Assembly (NCBI GenBank): GCA_041753575.1
Contig: JBGSUA010000021.1
Location: 1-45,183, forward strand
Direction of reading: 5' to 3'
Length of the DNA: 45,183 nucleotides
DNA from: CG2-30-51-40 sp041753575
GTDB lineage: Bacteria > Desulfobacterota > DSM-4660 > Desulfatiglandales > Desulfatiglandaceae
Shown here: one piece after another, positions 1 to 7,280 of the stretch
Position numbering within the stretch: the stretch's first letter is position 1
How the letters are laid out: every line of letters begins with the position of its first letter
The notes under the pieces: model-generated
Database searches by the model: none
Told to the model about the DNA's origin: nothing
What the model saw: only the letters and a program-made list of their open reading frames with translations
Program-made: the position numbers and the translations under genes

Positions 1-718
1 TTCCGGCAATCGATAGGGCTCTTCTGAATAGTTCATATGCTGTCCTAGAGCTGTAGGGCAATCCATGCCCATTGGGGAAAAACCAGGTTGTGGAATCGAA
101 ATTTCGAAAGACTTGGCATTTTGTTTGATATAACCTGAATCTCTTTACAAGAGATGCTGCCATCGGAATGATCCGCTCCTTTGCATTTTTCGTATGGCGC
201 AGAATCAGCGTTCCACTCTTCAAATCAATGTCGTTCTTTTCAATGTGCAATGTCTCTGTGATTCGTGTTCCGCAACCCATAAGGATACGGAACACGATCG
301 GGAAGATCAGATCGGAATGCCTTGATATGCCATTTTCACACAAGCGATCTATTGCTCCAAGCATTAGGCCGAGTTCCTGTTCGGAAAAGATATATGGGGT
401 ATACGGGTATTCTCGGTACGGTGCCAATCGTAGCGGAATAACTTTTGCGTTGTAGCCCATTCGTATCATGTAAGCCCCAAGCCCCCTAAGTACAGAGATT
501 CGGTGACTTCGATTCGTCTCGTTTTCCCATGCTGTCTTTTCGATCCATCGATTTACAAGTTCTTCTGAAAGAATGGGAAGGTCGGGGTCAATGTCATTTT
601 GGAGATGAATGATACGTCGCAGGGCATGAGCCGCTTTCTCAAAATTGTATCCGATTGCCCGCTTCTCCTTGATATAGTCATTCACAATGTGTGTGAACGT
701 TTTTTCATTTTTCTTCAT
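1..718 (-). CDS. Tyrosine recombinase / integrase (RitB-like), 3' end outside window
   Basis: The reading frame opens with ATG at 718-716 and stays open for about 239 codons to the window edge. The N-terminal part (MKKNEKTFTHIVNDYIKEKR) looks like a SAM-like core-binding domain. The catalytic domain shows the first conserved Arg in 'GCGTRITETLHI' and the beta-hairpin Lys region 'HTKNAKERIIPM'; the HxxR and Tyr boxes would lie beyond the edge. Its start overlaps the last 14 bases of the upstream recombinase gene, which implies translational coupling. By position it would be the second recombinase of a RIT-type trio. Such enzymes cut and rejoin DNA through a 3'-phosphotyrosine intermediate. Confidence 0.85.
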   Translation of the reverse strand, partial: MKKNEKTFTHIVNDYIKEKRAIGYNFEKAAHALRRIIHLQNDIDPDLPILSEELVNRWIEKTAWENETNRSHRISVLRGLGAYMIRMGYNAKVIPLRLAPYREYPYTPYIFSEQELGLMLGAIDRLCENGISRHSDLIFPIVFRILMGCGTRITETLHIEKNDIDLKSGTLILRHTKNAKERIIPMAASLVKRFRLYQTKCQVFRNFDSTTWFFPNGHGLPYSSRTAYELFRRALSIAG

Positions 719-1964
719 GAGACAACACCTCCTCCGGATCGAGAACACACTCTCTCAACCGCGAAATATCGGTATGTAGATATATACCTGTGGCTTCAGA
801 TGTAACGTGACCGAGAGTAGAAGAGATGATCGGAAGCTCCACATCATTTGCGAGCATGACGCTTGCCAAGGTGTGGCGAAGGGAATGCATACCTTTTGGT
901 ACATCGCGTGGGAGTCGTACCCCCGCTTGCTGGACTCGTTTTGCCAGTATAGAATTCAGTGCATTGGAATGAATGCCGAACGGTCGTATTGGGATCGTAG
1001 AGGTTAGAAAAACTTCCGAATGCTCAGAGGGTGGTCTGCCATGTTGCAGATAGTCAATGATTGCCCACCCGACATCACGCAATAACGGTAATCGCAACGG
1101 ATTCCGAGTCTTGTTCTGTATGATCTCAATTACATTTTCGTTCCAGCGCAGATTGGGCAGCTTCATTGTTTTGACATCGGCAGAACGTAGTCCATATCTG
1201 GTGATCAACATTAAAATTGAATAATCGCGTTTACCGACGGGGTTTCCGCGATCTATTGAATTTAGAACGCTCAGTATATCTTCTTGTCGCCACACCTTCG
1301 GTAGTTTGAACTGCCGGTTTTCTTTTACTACTGGTAATTTTTCAGTCAGATCATTTTGGGTCAATCCCATGCGATAAAGATGGCGGAAAAAGACACGACA
1401 CGATGAGAGCATCGTTGCGATGGTTCGGCTGTCCAATTCTATTTGGGTCGCCAAGAATGCCGATATCGTTCTACCGGTGATATCGTTAAAACTCGATACT
1501 CCTTGTTGATCAAAATAGAGCAGCATACGTTTTATTCGATTAAGTCTTGTATAGGTGCCTCGTTCGGAATAATCTGCATCTCGGCAAAAACTGACGTATG
1601 ATTCATATCCGTTTTTGAATTGATGAGGAATCGCCTGAGAAGCAAGCTTCCCTTGCTTTTTTAATGCGATGTACCCATGAAGCTGCCATTCCGTAAGGCA
1701 TTGGCAGGGCCGGATTAGGTAGTACCATCTTGAATTGTATGCTTCCCTATTTTTAACTACGAGACGGGGATCAATTCCAAACGATTCCTTTAACCACCTC
1801 TCTCCCACCTCTATGGAATATTGTTGAATTTGGTTGGACTCGGCATAACGAATAAGTCTTTGGTAGGTCCGGCGATAGGATGCAATGGTTTCGGAAGCAT
1901 ATCCGAGCCGTTGCAATTCTGTGAGAACAGATGTACTCAGTTCTTGGAGTGTTACCTTTTCCAT
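705..1964 (-). CDS. Tyrosine recombinase / integrase (RitA-like)
   Basis: A 419-residue site-specific recombinase of the phage-integrase (XerC/D) superfamily. The N-terminal half holds core-binding helices. The C-terminal catalytic domain has the full set of active-site boxes: Arg in 'RYGLRSADVKTM', Lys in 'NKTRNPLRLP', 'HSLRHTLASVML' (HxxR), 'LGHVTSEATGIYLH' (His and the nucleophilic Tyr). The start ATG follows a good AGGAG ribosome-binding site about 8 nt upstream. The length fits RitA proteins, which usually come first in the trio. The gene ends inside the next recombinase gene (14-bp overlap). The enzyme is apparently intact, so the element could still be active if the third gene off-window is also whole. 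Confidence 0.9.
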   Translation of the reverse strand: MEKVTLQELSTSVLTELQRLGYASETIASYRRTYQRLIRYAESNQIQQYSIEVGERWLKESFGIDPRLVVKNREAYNSRWYYLIRPCQCLTEWQLHGYIALKKQGKLASQAIPHQFKNGYESYVSFCRDADYSERGTYTRLNRIKRMLLYFDQQGVSSFNDITGRTISAFLATQIELDSRTIATMLSSCRVFFRHLYRMGLTQNDLTEKLPVVKENRQFKLPKVWRQEDILSVLNSIDRGNPVGKRDYSILMLITRYGLRSADVKTMKLPNLRWNENVIEIIQNKTRNPLRLPLLRDVGWAIIDYLQHGRPPSEHSEVFLTSTIPIRPFGIHSNALNSILAKRVQQAGVRLPRDVPKGMHSLRHTLASVMLANDVELPIISSTLGHVTSEATGIYLHTDISRLRECVLDPEEVLSHEEK

Positions 1965-1998
1965 AATTTTCTCCTCGTATAGTGGTTTTTGTGAGAAA

Positions 1999-2111
1999 CA
2001 TTATGGAAAGTTACAAAATTAAAATGTAAGAATCAGTAGTGGATTACGCTTGATACTTTACATAAGTAAACGCTTTACATAATTGCCATTATGGAAAGAT
2101 TTGCATAATGG
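1999..2111. repeat. Repeat-rich element terminus: direct and inverted repeats
   Basis: Between the recombinase start and the helicase are a 12-bp direct repeat CATTATGGAAAG (1999-2010 and 2087-2098), a 10-bp direct repeat CTTTACATAA (2056-2065 and 2073-2082), and an inverted repeat CCATTATG / CATAATGG (2086-2093 and 2104-2111, 10-bp spacer). The inverted repeat ends one base into the GGT codon of the helicase GKT motif. Arrays like this are typical binding and crossover regions of tyrosine recombinases, so this is the likely right end of the element. The exact crossover position cannot be read from one end alone. Confidence 0.6.
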
Positions 2112-3903
2112 TAAGACCTATCTTGCAGCTTTTGACTTCAGTGCTTTTAAGGGCGCATCCCTCCTCTATATCGCCCACAGGGAAAATATCCTGGATTCAG
2201 CCCTTGAAACATTCAGGAGCGCACTTGGCGATAAGTCCTTTGGCAGTATCCTGGGTGGAGGGAGAAAAGGAAACCTCGGGCAGAATGCTATCTTTGCCAT
2301 GATTCAGACACTCGGCAGAAAAACCGTCCTTGAAAGCTTTTCTCCTGATTTCTTCGACTACATCGTCCTTGACGAGTTTCATCATGCTGAGGCTGCTTCG
2401 TACCGGAAGGTCATCGAATACTTTAAACCCCGTTTCTTTCTTGGCCTGACTGCCACTCCGGAGCGAATGGACGGAAGAGATGTCCTGGCGCTCTGCGACT
2501 ATCAGATCGGCTACGAGGTGCGTCTCCTCGAAGCGGTTGATCGAGGGTGGCTCTGCCCATTTCAGTATTTCGCTGTTTATGATGAAACAGATTATAGTCG
2601 CATTGCCTGGAGGGGAACCGGATACGATGAAGCCGAGCTTGAGACGGCTCTTAGTACCGACCGCAGGACTGATGTGGTTGCAAGGAACTTAAAGAAATTT
2701 CTCCCATCCCATGGCAAGATAAAGGCATTGGCCTTCTGCAGCTCCATAAATCATGCTGCATATACGGCGAGACACCTGAGTGATGATTTCGGGATCGAAG
2801 CTACCGCCTTGTCCGGTATGACCGACGAGGAAGAGAGACAAAGAGCAATAAGGAGGCTGGAATCTGAGTCAGACCCTTTGCAGGTAATATGCTCGGTGGA
2901 CATTTTTAACGAAGGCCTCGACATACCAAATGTGACCCATGTGCTTTTTCTAAGACCTACACAGTCGTTCACGGTCTTTCTCCAGCAACTCGGAAGAGGC
3001 CTCAGAAACTCGCCGGGGAAGGAGTTTCTTGTGGCGATTGATTTTGTGGGGAACTTCCGTAAAGCCAATGTGGCGCCTCTTGCCCTCGCGGGGTATACAT
3101 CCGTTGAGCATTTCTTCGAGAAAGCCTGCAAGATGGGAATAAGCAAGATCAAGGGAACCCTCCCGCGTGGATGCTTTTTCAGCCCTGACCTGGAGGTCGA
3201 GAGGATATGGGATGAAGAGATACGAAGGATAATATCGGAGAGGCTTTCTCCACAAGAAAGACTCAGTGCGTTGTATCAGGACATAAGACAATGCCTCGGG
3301 AGATCCCCGAATCTTACCGATCTTTACGGAAGCGGAATCGAGATAGATCCAATGGCCTTTATCCGCGCATTCGGCAATTGGATAAGGGCAAAGAGATACT
3401 GCGAGGGCAGCCTTCCTCCCTTTGAAGAAAGCCTCCTTGACACCCAGGGAGAGGCCTTTCTTCAGCATCTTGAAAGGGACCTCAACCCGGTGCGTTCCTA
3501 TAAGATGGTCGTTCTCACGGTATTATTGGGCCTTCCCGGCGGAGCATGGGAAGTTGAAGAAATAGCGAAGGGTTTTCTGTCGTACTTCCTTACACACAGG
3601 GACCGTATGGCTGACTACCCTGAACTTGCCCGTTCTCATGCTCCTGAGGAGTTCCCGCTACACAAGGTTGTTTCAAAGCTCAAACAGATGCCTCTTAACT
3701 TCCTCAGCAACACCGATAAGGATTTCTTTATCCTCGATAAGCAAAGAGGCTTGTTCAGTATAAAGGAAACGGTTCTTCCCTTCTGGGAGAAGAGCGTTTT
3801 CAAAGAGCTTGTCTCTGACCGTGTTCAGTTTGCGTTGCTCAGGTATTTCAGAAGGAACAAGGGTAATGATCGAGAGAATCCTGCGGGAGGTGAGGAGGAC
3901 TAG
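2083..3903 (+). pseudogene. SF2 DEAD/DEAH helicase, 5' part removed by element insertion at Walker A
   Basis: The frame shows SF2 helicase motifs in order: GKTYLAAFDF (the end of motif I), 'LYIAHRENIL' (Ia), 'LDEFHHAEA' (II), 'LGLTATPERMDGRD' (III), 'FNEGLDIPNV' (V) and 'QQLGRGLR' (VI), then a long C-terminal region ending in a charged tail. It resembles helicases of the DUF3427-associated type. The first eight codons (TTG CCA TTA TGG...) come from the adjacent element, not from the helicase; native sequence begins at GGT AAG ACC, about 2110. The N-terminus, including the first glycines of the P-loop, is therefore missing, so the product cannot bind ATP normally. Codon use and motif conservation suggest recent inactivation. 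Its original role is unknown; a defence or repair role is possible from context. Confidence 0.85.
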
Positions 3904-4315
3904 GGTAGTAGGCGCGTTCCTTGATGGGCATTCTGCAATGATGCTTCTGCTGCCCGCCTCAAACATATAGCTGACACCTGCGGGAGAGCCAAAACTTACC
4001 TGAATATGGAGTACTCAAAGAGATATCCAAGGAGACAATGGCAGCATAATCATGCTGTGGTCACCATTGCCACCAGTACGAAGACTTCTTTACAGTACAG
4101 AAACTACCGTTTACGCTGAGGTCAAGGTGGGTTCAGTGCCATAAGACGCGACCAAAATGACTCAGGGGAAGCTGTTTGAATGCGGCCGGAGTAATGTCAA
4201 TACCTATGCGGACTTGACCTTTTCAAGCAAAAGGAGAAAAGAGGTAGCGCCGCTTCTAGATCATGCCTTATAATCTGGCGAAACTGTCTTCCATAGAAGT
4301 CCTGAATTAGTCTTA
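3904..4315. other. Intergenic stretch with degraded coding remnants
   Basis: No intact gene is visible. The + frame from about 3970 to 4115 reads as protein-like sequence that ends in a stop. It is followed by a short piece encoding TKMTQGKLFE, which matches the C-terminus of the remnant at 6145-6456. The whole stretch looks like eroded coding DNA downstream of the broken helicase. I do not recognise the parent gene. Confidence 0.4.
4150..4179 (+). repeat. 30-bp diverged repeat of 6423-6452 (27/30 identical)
   Basis: The 30 bases match 6423-6452 with three substitutions, in the same orientation. Both copies encode the same kind of peptide, TKMTQGKLFE here and TKMKQGRLFD there, so they appear to be 3' ends of related genes. 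At 6145-6456 the peptide is the true C-terminus; here the frame has a stop just upstream and runs on past it. Confidence 0.7.
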
Positions 4316-4621
4316 TCAGCTCTGCTGAGGAACATCTCTGCCTTTAAGAAAGTCCAAGGCCGTGGCGTATTCTTTGGACAGGTCAATCCCTGGGTCTGCT
4401 TCAGGCGCTATTTGTTTTAACCCCACATACATGTATGAAACCAATTGCAGTCCGGAAAAATCCCCCTTGAGGGACTTGAGGTTGTATCTCTGTTCCGGTT
4501 CATTGATCCTGAAACCAGCCCTTCCGAGAAAAGCGATTTCCATTGTGATGGCCTTAGTCTGCCCTGGCCCAAGCTCTTCAATTGTCACGCTGGTTCTAGC
4601 TGATTGAATCCGCTGACGCAT
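4316..4621 (-). pseudogene. Hypothetical protein, probable C-terminal fragment
   Basis: A 101-residue reading frame with balanced amino-acid use and a soluble alpha/beta look (ends '...KEYATALDFLKGRDVPQQS'). The frame stays open upstream of the ATG at 4621 for more than 20 further sensible codons (reading 'KADDSFHGELSQ' just before the Met) and then meets a stop near the IR-rich region. No start codon with a ribosome-binding site is visible, so it looks like a 5'-truncated gene. The opposite-strand frame over the same bases is a shadow. I do not recognise the family. Confidence 0.45.
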
Positions 4622-4717
4622 CTGGGATAATTCCCCATGGAAAGAATCATCGGCCTTATCAATGCGGATAAGGCGGCCTTTGTGGCCCCCCTATATAGGG
4701 AAAGGTGGGGTTGTAAT

Positions 4718-4759
4718 CGGCTTACTAGAAAATTACCTTGAAATTTTTAGAGTAAGCCG
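4718..4759. repeat. Inverted repeat upstream of the toxin-antitoxin operon
   Basis: Perfect 9-bp arms CGGCTTACT (4718-4726) and AGTAAGCCG (4751-4759) flank a 24-nt A/T-rich centre whose halves are also partly complementary (TAGAAAATT versus AATTTTTA). It could be a bidirectional transcription terminator, a small transposable-element remnant, or a regulatory stem in front of the antitoxin gene. The sequence alone does not decide. Confidence 0.5.
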
Positions 4760-4767
4760 TATAGTGT

Positions 4768-4795
4768 TTGTAATGATATTGTCAATACATATGCT
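4768..4795 (+). promoter_or_regulatory. Putative promoter and antitoxin operator
   Basis: A sigma70-like pair TTGTAA (4768-4773) and TATGCT (4790-4795), spaced by 16 bp, precedes the antitoxin start at 4814. Overlapping it is an imperfect palindrome at 4770-4788 (GTAATGATA-T-TGTCAATAC, 14 of 19 positions symmetric). RelB/DinJ-family antitoxins bind palindromes over their own promoters through their ribbon-helix-helix domain, so this is the natural operator candidate. The -10 is weak. Confidence 0.4.
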
Positions 4796-4813
4796 CGTAA
4801 TCAGGAGAAAACT

Positions 4814-5074
4814 ATGGCAAAAACAGCAATAATTCAAACACGTGTCGACCCGGCAACGAAAGAAAGCGCCCAGATCATATTGAAAAAATTAAATATATCA
4901 ATGTCAGAGGCTATCTCCATGTACCTTTCCCAAATAGCATTACATAACGGAATCCCTTTTGAGCTAAAAATTCCTAATGAGGTTACAGCTAAAACACTCA
5001 GAGATACTGAGAACGGAAAAAATCTTCATAAAGCCGACTCTGTTGATGCATTATTTCAGGAGCTTGATAGTTGA
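4814..5074 (+). CDS. dinJ: RelB/DinJ-family antitoxin
   Basis: An 86-residue protein with a ribbon-helix-helix N-terminus (KTAIIQTRVDPATKESAQII, then a helix with 'SMSEAISMYLSQIA'). This is the usual DinJ arrangement: a DNA-binding N-terminal half and a toxin-wrapping C-terminal half. The start follows AGGAG ('caggagaaaactATG'). The stop codon overlaps the start of the toxin gene. Length and motifs match the family, and the gene looks complete. It should repress the operon and neutralise the adjacent YafQ-like ribonuclease. Confidence 0.88.
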   Translation: MAKTAIIQTRVDPATKESAQIILKKLNISMSEAISMYLSQIALHNGIPFELKIPNEVTAKTLRDTENGKNLHKADSVDALFQELDS

Positions 5075-5340
5075 ACCTGCATTATACCACTCAATTCAAG
5101 AGGGATTATAAAAGGATTAAGAAACAAAATAAGGATGTTGGTAAATTGAGAGCCGTCATTGAAGATCTTCTTGCGGGGCAATCCCTGAAATCAAAGCATA
5201 GAGACCACCAACTATTCGGAAATTGGGAAGGCCATCGCGACTGCCACATAGAACCAGACTGGGTGCTAATTTATAGAATCACAAACGGTAACTTGTACTT
5301 GGAAAGAACTGGGTCACATTCTGAGCTATTCAAAAAATGA
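5071..5340 (+). CDS. yafQ: YafQ-family mRNA interferase toxin
   Basis: An 89-residue RelE-superfamily toxin. The residues known to matter in E. coli YafQ are all present: His in 'KHRDHQLFG', His and Asp in 'DCHIEPDW', and His and Phe in the C-terminal 'GSHSELF'. YafQ cleaves translated mRNA on the ribosome. The gene starts with TTG at 5071-5073, overlapping the antitoxin TGA (TTGA junction), with AGGAG at 5058-5062 as ribosome-binding site; the rare start and the overlap would keep toxin synthesis below antitoxin synthesis. It seems intact and is one of the few undamaged genes in this zone. Confidence 0.9.
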   Translation: MNLHYTTQFKRDYKRIKKQNKDVGKLRAVIEDLLAGQSLKSKHRDHQLFGNWEGHRDCHIEPDWVLIYRITNGNLYLERTGSHSELFKK

Positions 5341-5612
5341 AAATCGGAGGTAGCAACTATTTGTTTACGGGTGTGACAGCGTGGCATCCCATCGAGCCGC
5401 CTGATACTTTTCAAGGTCTCCTCCTGAGGCTTGATAAATGCCTTCTGGTACAATCACACTACAAACCTAAGGAGGAAGCCTAATGAGATTCTGCCGTGAA
5501 AAACCGCAAATCCTATTGCCGAATCGATCTTCAAAGGGAAGAACTCAAAACGATTTGCGAATCAAGGCAGGATATGGTCTTCTGTTTGCGACGAGGTGGA
5601 TGTTAGAAACAC
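5341..5612. other. Mostly non-coding stretch with one small ORF (5483-5641, +)
   Basis: No recognisable gene. A 52-codon frame begins at 5483 behind a very strong AAGGAGG site 7 nt upstream, but its product has no familiar features and it ends antisense to the RecD-like remnant. An overlapping frame in the same bases ('YCRIDLQREELKTICES') looks more protein-like, so a frameshifted small gene is possible. Confidence 0.25.
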
Positions 5613-6161
5613 TCAAACCAATCCGAGAAACGTCTGCCTGACAGTCTCATCAAGCGACTGACAGGCCTTCCGGAAGGCCATTGGCTGTCCCATCACGACC
5701 GCGCGTTTTCTTGCCCTGGTTAAGGCCGTATAGATGAGCTTACTGTTAAGCATGATATAGAAGCTGTTGATCATGGGAATGAAAGTATAATCGAACTGAT
5801 TGCCCTGAACCTTGTGGATGGTAAGGGCGTAACCCAGATCAACGATGTTCTTGAAATCATCGAAAGCATAGATCACGATCCTGTTATCGCCGGAGGGGTC
5901 AGGGTAGAGCACTGAAAATAGCCCCTCTGCCGCATCAATGGACCATACAAGACCCAGGTTGCCGTTATAGATGCGGACCTTTGCGGCCTCTTCCATTATG
6001 TCTGCCAGGGATAGTCCATCTTCGACACGCTTTTTGAAATGTCCAAACTGGACCGCGTACATATTCTGGTTGTGCAGGTAAATCATCTTGTCCTGGCTCT
6101 GGAGCAGGAAACCCCGGATCATGCCCGAGCGGGGGTTCATCCTGGTGCAGGATGACCGCAT
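5613..6161 (-). pseudogene. C-terminal fragment of a RecD2-like helicase
   Basis: The readable part carries the last motifs of an SF1B (RecD/TraA-like) helicase with a UvrD_C_2-type fold: 'RIYNGNLGLVWSI', then 'YALTIHKVQGNQFDYTFIPM' (motif V region) and 'LIYTALTRARKRAVVMG' (motif VI). Full-length RecD2 proteins have about 700 residues including Walker A and B, which are absent here. The N-terminal end runs into unrelated sequence shared with the plus-strand remnant at 6145. It is therefore a 3' gene remnant and cannot have helicase activity. The listed start ATG is not meaningful. Confidence 0.8.
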
Positions 6162-6456
6162 TCAGATCCTATTTGGCGCGACCGGACGGGTGGCGGAAGC
6201 CAAGAGGTCGGAGGCTTTAAAGGCCTGCGGCGACACACTGCATAGCGATGCTTGCCGAACGGTCATGCGGCGTCTTCTCGCCCTGGAGCCTCACACCCCG
6301 GATGGCCCCTGGCATAACCTCCTCCGGGAATCGCTTGGTCCGGTCGAATACCGCACCCTTGTCGCCGCCCTCGAAACCCAGGCGCACACAGGGGTCGCAG
6401 AACCGTCAGCGCCTTACGAGTTGACCAAAATGAAACAGGGGAGGCTGTTTGATTGA
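6145..6456 (+). pseudogene. C-terminal remnant of an unidentified protein ending in a QxxLF tail
   Basis: About 103 codons of ordinary-looking protein from the GTG at 6145 to the stop: helical, Arg/Leu-rich, with 'SLGPVEYRTLVAALETQA' and the terminal 'TKMKQGRLFD'. The frame upstream of about 6145 is antisense to the RecD-like remnant, so the 5' part is lost. The terminal QGRLF resembles the QxxL(x)F beta-clamp-binding motif, which is often found at the extreme C-terminus of DNA-processing enzymes; this is an inference. A diverged copy of the tail is at 4150-4179. The parent family is not recognised. Confidence 0.5.
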
Positions 6457-6572
6457 TGCGGTACTTGCGGATAATGAATACAGAGCTGACGTCAGCCTGA
6501 AAAAAATAGGAAGATGTTGTCCGTAGCCGTGCATCAAATTGAGAATTTATTCAATTCGAGGGAGAGACACAG

Positions 6573-6764
6573 ATGGAAAACAGACTCTTGGAAGAGGCCT
6601 TGAAAATGCCGCCCAACGAGAGGGTCGAGCTTGCGGAATTGATCCTGACCAGTATCGATTACGAACATAAGGAGGTTCGGGAGGCCTGGATCGCTGAGGT
6701 TCAGGCTCGAATGGCCGCAGTCCGTGAGGGCAGTGCGAGGCTGCTGGATCTTGAGAGTCTGTAA
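6573..6764 (+). CDS. TIGR02574-type addiction module antitoxin
   Basis: A 63-residue protein with the pattern of the 'putative addiction module component' family: 'LEEALKMPPNERVELAELIL' followed by 'AWIAEVQARMAAVREG'. These small acidic helical proteins normally precede a RelE/ParE-like toxin gene. Start ATG at 6573 has GGAG 8 nt upstream, and a small inverted repeat GAATT-tattc-AATTC (6542-6556) lies just before it. Here the next gene is not a toxin but a DUF433 remnant, so the antitoxin seems orphaned. Confidence 0.8.
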   Translation: MENRLLEEALKMPPNERVELAELILTSIDYEHKEVREAWIAEVQARMAAVREGSARLLDLESL

Positions 6765-6779
6765 AGGAGGGGGATCACC

Positions 6780-6905
6780 ATGGAGGAAGAGATCCTCGAA
6801 GATGATCCACACCTGACGAGAGAGGATATCTACGCATGCCTTCGATATGCCGCACGTTCCTGCAAAAATGAGATACATGTGGCACTGGAGACGGTTGCCG
6901 CATGA
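6780..6905 (+). pseudogene. C-terminal remnant of a DUF433 antitoxin-like protein
   Basis: The 41-codon frame begins 'MEEEILEDDPHLTREDIYAC', which matches the C-terminal helix-turn-helix part of DUF433 proteins (the 'S-EEIL-DYPHLT-EDI-A-L-YAA' block). Normal members have 70-80 residues and an N-terminal beta-rich half ('G-P-I-GTRI'), which is absent. An AAAGGAGGGGG site sits before the ATG, so it might still be translated. DUF433 genes are usually followed, with an ATGA overlap, by a DUF5615 PIN-like toxin; the overlap is present here at 6902-6905. Confidence 0.75.
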
Positions 6906-6994
6906 AACTTGATAAGCCATTGAGCGGTGGTTTTCCCGCGGGGGATCAGACGGCGTTGGAAACACGCATCATGCAAGATTGGAGGGCGCTATGA
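6902..6994 (+). pseudogene. Short ORF at the DUF5615 toxin position
   Basis: The ATGA junction after the DUF433 remnant opens a 30-codon frame beginning MKLDKP and ending at 6994, inside the start of the next antitoxin remnant. Position suggests a residue of the partner DUF5615 toxin, but only the first residues (MKL) fit; the rest has no recognisable motif. Confidence 0.3.
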
Positions 6995-7216
6995 GCACGA
7001 GAACATCAGACATTTCGGAACTGAGCGTTGCTGAGCGGCTTCAGATGGTCGAAGATATCTGGGATAGCATTGCTGCGGTCCCTGAGGCCGTTCCAATCAG
7101 CGAAGATCAGAAAAGGGAACTGGAATCGCCGGTTGGAAGCATATCGCCGGAATCCACATTTCGGGTCTCCCTGGGTCGAAGTCAGGGAACGAATTCGTAA
7201 CAAATCGGGATCATGA
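6991..7216 (+). pseudogene. TIGR02574-type antitoxin, frameshifted
   Basis: The first 45 or so codons read 'ELSVAERLQMVEDIWDSIAA' and 'VPISEDQKRELE', a textbook start for this family. The matching C-terminal half ('RRLEAYRRNPHFGSPW', 'VEVRERIRNKSGS') continues in another frame from about 7125, so one indel has split the gene. In the restored frame the stop is TGA at 7214-7216, which overlaps the ATG (7213) of the next toxin-like remnant; this confirms the repair. The frame as it stands runs to a stop at 7200 with a meaningless tail. Confidence 0.8.
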
Positions 7217-7280
7217 AAAAGCCCTTGATCGTCAGAGAGGAAGCAGAATCCGACCTGGCAATGGCCTATCAGTGGTTCGC
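7213..7280 (+). pseudogene. N-terminal stub of a RelE/ParE-family toxin
   Basis: The ATG overlaps the antitoxin stop (ATGA) and encodes 'MKKPLIVREEAESDLAMAYQ' plus W-F, the typical first strand and helix of a ParE/RelE toxin. After about 22 residues the toxin sequence stops and helicase sequence begins in a different frame. The frame as read continues to a stop at 7389, but that portion is not toxin. Confidence 0.7.

Larger units (their letters stand above)
1..2111 (-). mobile_element. Right end of a RIT-like (recombinase-in-trio) element, partial
   Basis: Two consecutive tyrosine recombinase genes run leftwards and overlap by 14 bp; the second leaves the window. Their upstream side holds short direct and inverted repeats and then, without a gap, the interior of a helicase gene whose frame starts at the GKT of its Walker A motif. 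RIT elements are known as three adjacent same-strand, overlapping tyrosine recombinase genes (ritA-ritB-ritC) bounded by repeat-containing ends. Two of the three genes and one end are visible, so the family name is an inference. The third gene, the other end and the 5' part of the helicase would lie left of the window. The element looks more A+T-rich than the helicase it interrupts. Confidence 0.6.

Noticed and set aside
2950..3468. 172-codon minus-strand frame inside the helicase
   Set aside because: It is antisense to conserved helicase motifs V and VI and has no family features.
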